Shown here: one piece after another, positions 60,257 through 64,000 of the stretch
Layout of the letters: each line of letters opens with the position of its first letter
Position numbering within the stretch: the stretch's first letter is position 1
NCBI RefSeq assembly: GCF_000473265.1
Contig: NZ_KI421511.1
Coordinates: forward strand, 5,500,360-5,564,359
Direction: 5' to 3'
From: Amycolatopsis thermoflava N1165
GTDB lineage: Bacteria > Actinomycetota > Actinomycetes > Mycobacteriales > Pseudonocardiaceae
DNA length: 64,000 nucleotides
Notes under the pieces: generated by a model
What the model was told of the DNA's origin: nothing
The model's database searches: none
What the model saw: only the letters and a program-made list of their open reading frames with translations
Position numbers and translations under genes: made by a program

Positions 60257-61309
60257 ATGTCCGTGCGTACCCGTCCCGATCTCGGCTCGCTGCCCGCCTA
60301 CGTCGCAGGGCGGACCGTGCCGGGTGCGATCAAGCTCGCCAGCAACGAGGTCCCGGGCGGCCCGCTGCCGAGCGTGCGCGCCGCGATCGCCGACGCCGCC
60401 GCGGACGTCCACCGCTACCCGGACATGGGTGTGACGGCGCTGGCGAACCGCCTGGCGCGCAAGTACGACTTCCCGGTGGAGCGCGTCGCGGTCGGCTGTG
60501 GCTCGGTCGCGCTGTGCCAGCAGCTCACGCAGGCCCTGTGCGCGCCCGGGGACGAGGTCCTGTTCGCGTGGCGCTCGTTCGAGGCGTACCCGATCGTCAC
60601 CCAGATCGCGGGCGCGACGTCGGTGAAGGTGCCGCTGGACGCCACGCACACGCACGACCTGGACGCGATGCTCGCCGCCATCACGCCGCGGACGAAGCTG
60701 ATCTTCGTCTGCAACCCGAACAACCCGACGGGCACCGCGAACCGCCACGAGGAGCTGGTGCGCTTCCTCGACCAGGTGCCGCCGCACGTGGTCGTCGCGC
60801 TGGACGAGGCCTACCGCGAGTTCGTCACCGACCCGGACGTGCCGGACGGGATGGAGTTCGCGCGCACCCGTGACAACGTGGTGGTGCTGCGGACCTTCTC
60901 CAAGGCCTACGGCCTGGCCGGGCTGCGCGTCGGCTACCTGGTCGGCCCGGCCGAGCTGGCCGAGGTGGTGCGCAAGGTCTACATCCCGTTCAGCGTGAAC
61001 TCGCTGGCGCAGATCGCCGCGCTGGCCTCGCTCGACGCCGAGGACGAGATGCGCGAGCGGTGCGCGGCGATCGTCACCGAGCGGCAGCGCGTCGCCGACG
61101 AACTGCTCGCCCTCGGCTACGAGGTGCCCGAGACGCACGCCAACTTCGTGTGGCTGCCGCTGGGCGAACGCGCGCTCGAGTTCGCCGAGCACGCGCTGGC
61201 GAACAAGGTGGTCGTGCGGGCCTTCGCGGGCGACGGCGTGCGCATCACGATCAGCACGCGCGAGGAGAACGAGGCCTTCCTGCAGGCGGCGCGCGGCTTC
61301 AGCCGTTGA
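60257..61309 (+). CDS. Histidinol-phosphate/aromatic aminotransferase, class I PLP enzyme
   Basis: A 350-aa HisC-family aminotransferase. KLASNEVPGGPLPSVRAAI at the start, VCNPNNPTGT near residue 154, DEAYREFV with the PLP-facing tyrosine region, and the PLP lysine in RTFSKAYGLAGLRVGY near residue 215. By likeness to actinobacterial Pat enzymes it may act on phenylalanine or histidinol phosphate. It is not next to other his genes, which supports the Pat role. ATG 60257; it converges with the TauE gene (11-nt overlap). Confidence 0.87.
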   Translation: MSVRTRPDLGSLPAYVAGRTVPGAIKLASNEVPGGPLPSVRAAIADAAADVHRYPDMGVTALANRLARKYDFPVERVAVGCGSVALCQQLTQALCAPGDEVLFAWRSFEAYPIVTQIAGATSVKVPLDATHTHDLDAMLAAITPRTKLIFVCNPNNPTGTANRHEELVRFLDQVPPHVVVALDEAYREFVTDPDVPDGMEFARTRDNVVVLRTFSKAYGLAGLRVGYLVGPAELAEVVRKVYIPFSVNSLAQIAALASLDAEDEMRERCAAIVTERQRVADELLALGYEVPETHANFVWLPLGERALEFAEHALANKVVVRAFAGDGVRITISTREENEAFLQAARGFSR

Positions 61310-62060
61310 CCACCAGCTGCACGATCGCGGCGATGCCGACCACGACGATCACGCCGCGCAGCACCGGCGCGGGCAGCCGGCGCCCGATCTTGGCGCCGAG
61401 CTGCCCGCCGAGGGTGGACCCGACGGCGAGCAGCGCCACCACCGGCCAGCTGACCGGGGCGATGAACGCGTAGACGATCCCGGCGACCACGTTGACCACG
61501 GCGGCGAGGACGTTCTTGATCCCGTTCAGCCGCTGCAGCGGGTCGGTGAGCAGCATCCCCATGAACGCCATCAGCATGACGCCCTGTGCCGCGGTGAAGT
61601 ACCCGCCGTAAATGCCGACCAGGAAGATCAGGAACAACACGAGCCCGCCACGCGAGCCGCCCTTCCCGGCCTCGCGGCGGCGCGCCACCCACAGGGACAC
61701 CCGCGGCTGGATGATCACCAGCACCACGGCGAGCCCGACCAGCACCGGCACGACCGTCTCGAACGCGTTGGGCGGCAGCGAAAGCAGCAGCACCGTGCCG
61801 CACACCGCACCGAGCGCCGACGGCACCGCGTATCGCGCGACCCGCCTGCCCTGGCCGGTCAGCTCGTGCCGGTAGCCGATCGCGCCGCTGATCGTGCCCG
61901 GCGCGAGCCCGATCGCGTTCGACGTCGTCGCGGTCACCGGCGAGTAACCGAGCGCGACCAGCACCGGGAACGTGACGAGCGTGCCGGACCCGACGACCGT
62001 GTTGATCGTGCCCGCCCACACCCCGGCCAGGAACACGACCAACGCCTCCCACCACTCCAT
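61299..62060 (-). CDS. TauE/SafE family sulfite exporter-like permease
   Basis: A 253-aa membrane protein with about eight hydrophobic segments. It opens MEWWEALVVFLAGVWAGTIN with VVGSGTLVTFPVLVALGYSPVTATTSNAIGLAPG, the family's N-terminal repeat, and the second repeat has GIYGGYFTAAQGVMLMAFMGMLLTDPLQRLNGIKN. It may export sulfite or other organosulfur anions; substrate unknown. It is divergent from the Rv2629-like gene with 54 bp between starts. Confidence 0.87.
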   Translation of the reverse strand: MEWWEALVVFLAGVWAGTINTVVGSGTLVTFPVLVALGYSPVTATTSNAIGLAPGTISGAIGYRHELTGQGRRVARYAVPSALGAVCGTVLLLSLPPNAFETVVPVLVGLAVVLVIIQPRVSLWVARRREAGKGGSRGGLVLFLIFLVGIYGGYFTAAQGVMLMAFMGMLLTDPLQRLNGIKNVLAAVVNVVAGIVYAFIAPVSWPVVALLAVGSTLGGQLGAKIGRRLPAPVLRGVIVVVGIAAIVQLVVNG

Positions 62061-62114
62061 GGCCCCATCAAACCGTGGCGTTTCACGGCGCGAACCGACG
62101 GGTAAGAAGCGGGC

Positions 62115-63170
62115 ATGGACACGACGACCTTGCGCCCGCTGGTGACCGCGACCGGTCCGTTCACGTCCGTCTACTTCGAGGACTCGCACGACACGGAGGA
62201 CGCCGAGAAACAGCTCGAGCTCAAGTGGCGCGAGCTGAAGGACGCGCTGACCGCGCAGCACGCCCCGGACGGTGCGGTGAGCGCGCTGGAGAGCGCGATC
62301 CTGGACGGCCCGCGCGCCACCGGCCGCAGCGGCCGCGCGCTGCTGGCCGCAGGCGAACGGGTCCTGGTCGACGAGCACCTGCCGAGCCCGCCCGCGAGCA
62401 CCATCGCCCGGGTGTCCGACCTGCCCTACCTGCTGCCGCTGGCGCGGTACGGCGAGCTGGCGCTGCCGCACGTGGTCGCCGAGGTCGACCAGGTGAGCGC
62501 GACCGTCAAGGCCTTCGACGAGCACGGCGACGAGATGGCCGCGGAGGAGGTCAGCGGCCAGGACCACCCGGTGCACCACACCCGCGGCGGCGGTGAGGCG
62601 CACCACCGCATGCAGCACCGCACCGAGGAGGTCAAGCGCCACAACGTCGCCGACATCGCGGGCGTGGTCGCCCGCCTGGCCGAGCAGGCGCACGCGCAGC
62701 TGATCGTGGTGGCAGGCGAGGTGCAAGGCCGCAAGGCCGTGATCGACGAACTGCCCGAGGCCGCGAAGTCGATCGCGCGCGAGGCCACGCACTCCGACGT
62801 CGCCGACGAGCTGGCCGAAGCGGTCCGGCAAAGCCGCCTGAACGATGTCGTCCAGCAGTTCCGCGGCGCGCTGAACCAGCCGGACGGCCTTGCGGTGCAA
62901 GGACTCGAGGCGGTGACGGCCGCGCTGCGCGAGGCCAATGTGGAGACTCTGCTCGTCGGCGATCCGGGCGAGGACATGGTGTGCACGGGTCCGAGCCCGG
63001 CGCAGATCGCGCTGGGTGAGGAGGAACTCAAGGCCTACGGCGCCACGGAGATCCACCGGTGCCGGGCCGACGAGGCGGTCCCCGCCGCGGCGATCGCCGT
63101 GGACGCGGACCTGGTGCACGTCGACGAGGAGCTCGTCGAGGGGTTCGGCGCGATCTTGCGCCATCGGTGA
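62115..63170 (+). CDS. Rv2629/baeRF2-like protein
   Basis: A 351-aa protein of the Rv2629 (bacterial eRF1-like, baeRF) family. The first 200 residues hold mixed helices and strands with AEQAHAQLIVVAGEVQGRKAVIDELPEAAK, and the C-terminal half resembles eRF1/Vms1-type domains with QRQRR-free KAYGATEIHRCRADEAVPAAAIAVDADLVHVDEE. Rv2629 is linked to stress and dormancy in mycobacteria, and baeRF proteins may act on stalled ribosomes; no direct evidence here. It precedes the anti-sigma gene by 118 bp. Confidence 0.75.
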   Translation: MDTTTLRPLVTATGPFTSVYFEDSHDTEDAEKQLELKWRELKDALTAQHAPDGAVSALESAILDGPRATGRSGRALLAAGERVLVDEHLPSPPASTIARVSDLPYLLPLARYGELALPHVVAEVDQVSATVKAFDEHGDEMAAEEVSGQDHPVHHTRGGGEAHHRMQHRTEEVKRHNVADIAGVVARLAEQAHAQLIVVAGEVQGRKAVIDELPEAAKSIAREATHSDVADELAEAVRQSRLNDVVQQFRGALNQPDGLAVQGLEAVTAALREANVETLLVGDPGEDMVCTGPSPAQIALGEEELKAYGATEIHRCRADEAVPAAAIAVDADLVHVDEELVEGFGAILRHR

Positions 63171-63288
63171 GGAGAACGGCCATAACTGCAGCTACGGAAT
63201 GCTTCCGGACGGTAACCGTACCGAGCGAACTTCCCTCGTTCGAGGCATGATGGTTCCGAAGCAACACTCGAACGACGGTGAGGTGAAC

Positions 63289-63723
63289 GTGACGGACTGG
63301 GAGCCACCGTCCTTGCGCGCGCAGAACGAGATCGAACTCTGGCTCGGTGCCGACCTGGCACACCTGCCGATCGTCCGGTCGGTGGTGGCGACGCTCGCCA
63401 CCCGCGCCGACTTCGACCTGGACTCGATCGCCGACCTGCGGCTGGCAGTGGACGAAGCGTGCTCGACGCTGATCACCCGGGCACTGCCGGGCTCCACCAT
63501 GCGCTGCCGGTTCGTCGTCGAGGACGACGAACTGCGGTTCCAGGGCACGGTGTTGTCGGACAACGACAGCGCGCCGAGCACCAAGTCGTTCGGCTGGCGG
63601 GTCCTGAGCACGCTCACGGATTCCGTCGACGCGCACGTGAAGTCGAACGGCCAGGGCCACCAGGTGGACATCGAACTCGCCAAGCGACGTGTCGTCGTGG
63701 ACGTCCCAGGGGCAGGCGCGTGA
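63289..63723 (+). CDS. Anti-sigma factor, RsbW-like ATP-binding protein
   Basis: A 144-aa GHKL-fold kinase-like protein. IADLRLAVDEACSTLITRA carries the conserved N-box in modified form (DEAC), and SFGWRVLSTLTDSVDAHV is the distal ATP-lid region. Such proteins bind sigma B/F and block it until an anti-anti-sigma factor is dephosphorylated. Start uncertain: GTG 63289 or ATG 63247. Its stop overlaps the sigma gene start (GTGA), the classic partner-switch arrangement. Confidence 0.85.
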   Translation: MTDWEPPSLRAQNEIELWLGADLAHLPIVRSVVATLATRADFDLDSIADLRLAVDEACSTLITRALPGSTMRCRFVVEDDELRFQGTVLSDNDSAPSTKSFGWRVLSTLTDSVDAHVKSNGQGHQVDIELAKRRVVVDVPGAGA

Positions 63724-64000
63724 CCGGTTCCCGGACCGAGCCGACACAACCCACATCGTCGAACGAATACGGCCACCTGGCCCCGCTGTTCGACGAGCTG
63801 GCGAGCCTGCCGGCCGATGACCCCCGCCGCGCCGCCCTGCGCGACGAGCTCGTGACGGGGCACCTGCCCCTGGCCGAGCACATCGCGCAGCGGTTCTCCG
63901 GGCGCGGGGTGGCGAAGGAGGACCTGGTCCAGGTCGCCACCGTCGGGTTGATCAACGCGGTGGACCGGTTCGACGCCAGCCGCGGCTCGGACTTCCTGTC
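63720..64000 (+). CDS. SigB/SigF-type RNA polymerase sigma factor (partial)
   Basis: Starts at GTG 63720 and runs off the right edge. The visible 94 residues (EYGHLAPLFDELASLPADDPRRAALRDELVTGHLPLAEHIAQRFSGRGVAKEDLVQVATVGLINAVDRFDASRGSDFL) are sigma region 1.2 to 2.2 of the B/F group. It is translationally coupled to the anti-sigma gene and is a stress or development sigma factor by family. The promoter-recognition part is outside the window. Confidence 0.88.
   Translation, partial: MTGSRTEPTQPTSSNEYGHLAPLFDELASLPADDPRRAALRDELVTGHLPLAEHIAQRFSGRGVAKEDLVQVATVGLINAVDRFDASRGSDFL

Overview
The window is very GC-rich, with dense genes and frequent GTG starts, ATGA/GTGA start-stop overlaps, actinobacterial regulator families (CsoR, TetR, MarR/GbsR, an RsbW-like kinase next to a SigB/F-type sigma factor), an iron box of the IdeR/DmdR type, and tRNA genes without an encoded CCA. 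This suggests a mycelial actinomycete, most likely a Pseudonocardiaceae relative such as Amycolatopsis. The genus is an inference from general likeness; no search was run.

Region 1 (1-40398, chromosome): a drug-type ABC exporter with a divergent MarR/GbsR-like regulator; a semialdehyde dehydrogenase followed by a decayed LysE-type gene end and a repeat tract; an iron-siderophore uptake locus (binding protein plus two permeases and an ATPase) divided by an iron box; housekeeping and hypothetical genes (MBL hydrolase, secreted GH1, CutA, Ppx/GppA, PoxB-like enzyme); a metal locus (CopA, CopZ, NiCoT transporter, CsoR) with two near-identical candidate CsoR sites; a TetR/MFS pair with twin operators; an XRE/ImmA pair with twin operators and a neighbouring cluster of DnaA-box-like sites; then an acyl-CoA and oxidation region (two CaiB-type CoA-transferases in the window, SDR, MFS, TetR, P450, frameshifted luciferase-like oxidoreductase, CoA ligase) and a zinc-free L36 gene.

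Region 2 (40399-55393, mobile): a complete integrative and conjugative element of the pSAM2/AICE type, about 15.0 kb, inserted in the 3' end of a tRNA-Arg(ACG) gene and bounded by perfect 60-bp direct repeats. From right to left it has integrase, excisionase, RepSA-like rolling-circle initiator, spread proteins, a TraB/FtsK-like DNA translocase, a run of small genes, and KorSA-like and SCO3933-family regulators. Its left third is cargo of lower GC: a class II Fic protein preceded by repeated TAGACTTGA-like motifs, an Abi-like hypothetical protein, a 151-bp interrupted palindrome, and a GntR/phosphotransferase/TPR-regulator cluster. Just outside attL lies a fragment of another tyrosine integrase, indicating an earlier element at the same tRNA site.

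Region 3 (55358-64000, chromosome): tRNA-Arg and tRNA-Ser, a DUF2156 phosphatidylglycerol lysyltransferase-like protein tightly linked to acetoacetyl-CoA synthetase, a dienelactone-hydrolase-like protein with an unusual nucleophile position, a HisC-like aminotransferase, a TauE/SafE permease, an Rv2629-like protein, and an anti-sigma/sigma pair that runs off the right edge.

The strongest candidates for new biology are the Fic plus Abi-like cargo with its repeat array and palindrome, the GntR-APH-TPR cluster, and the twin-operator XRE/ImmA locus beside the DnaA-box cluster. All functional readings come from inspecting motifs by eye.
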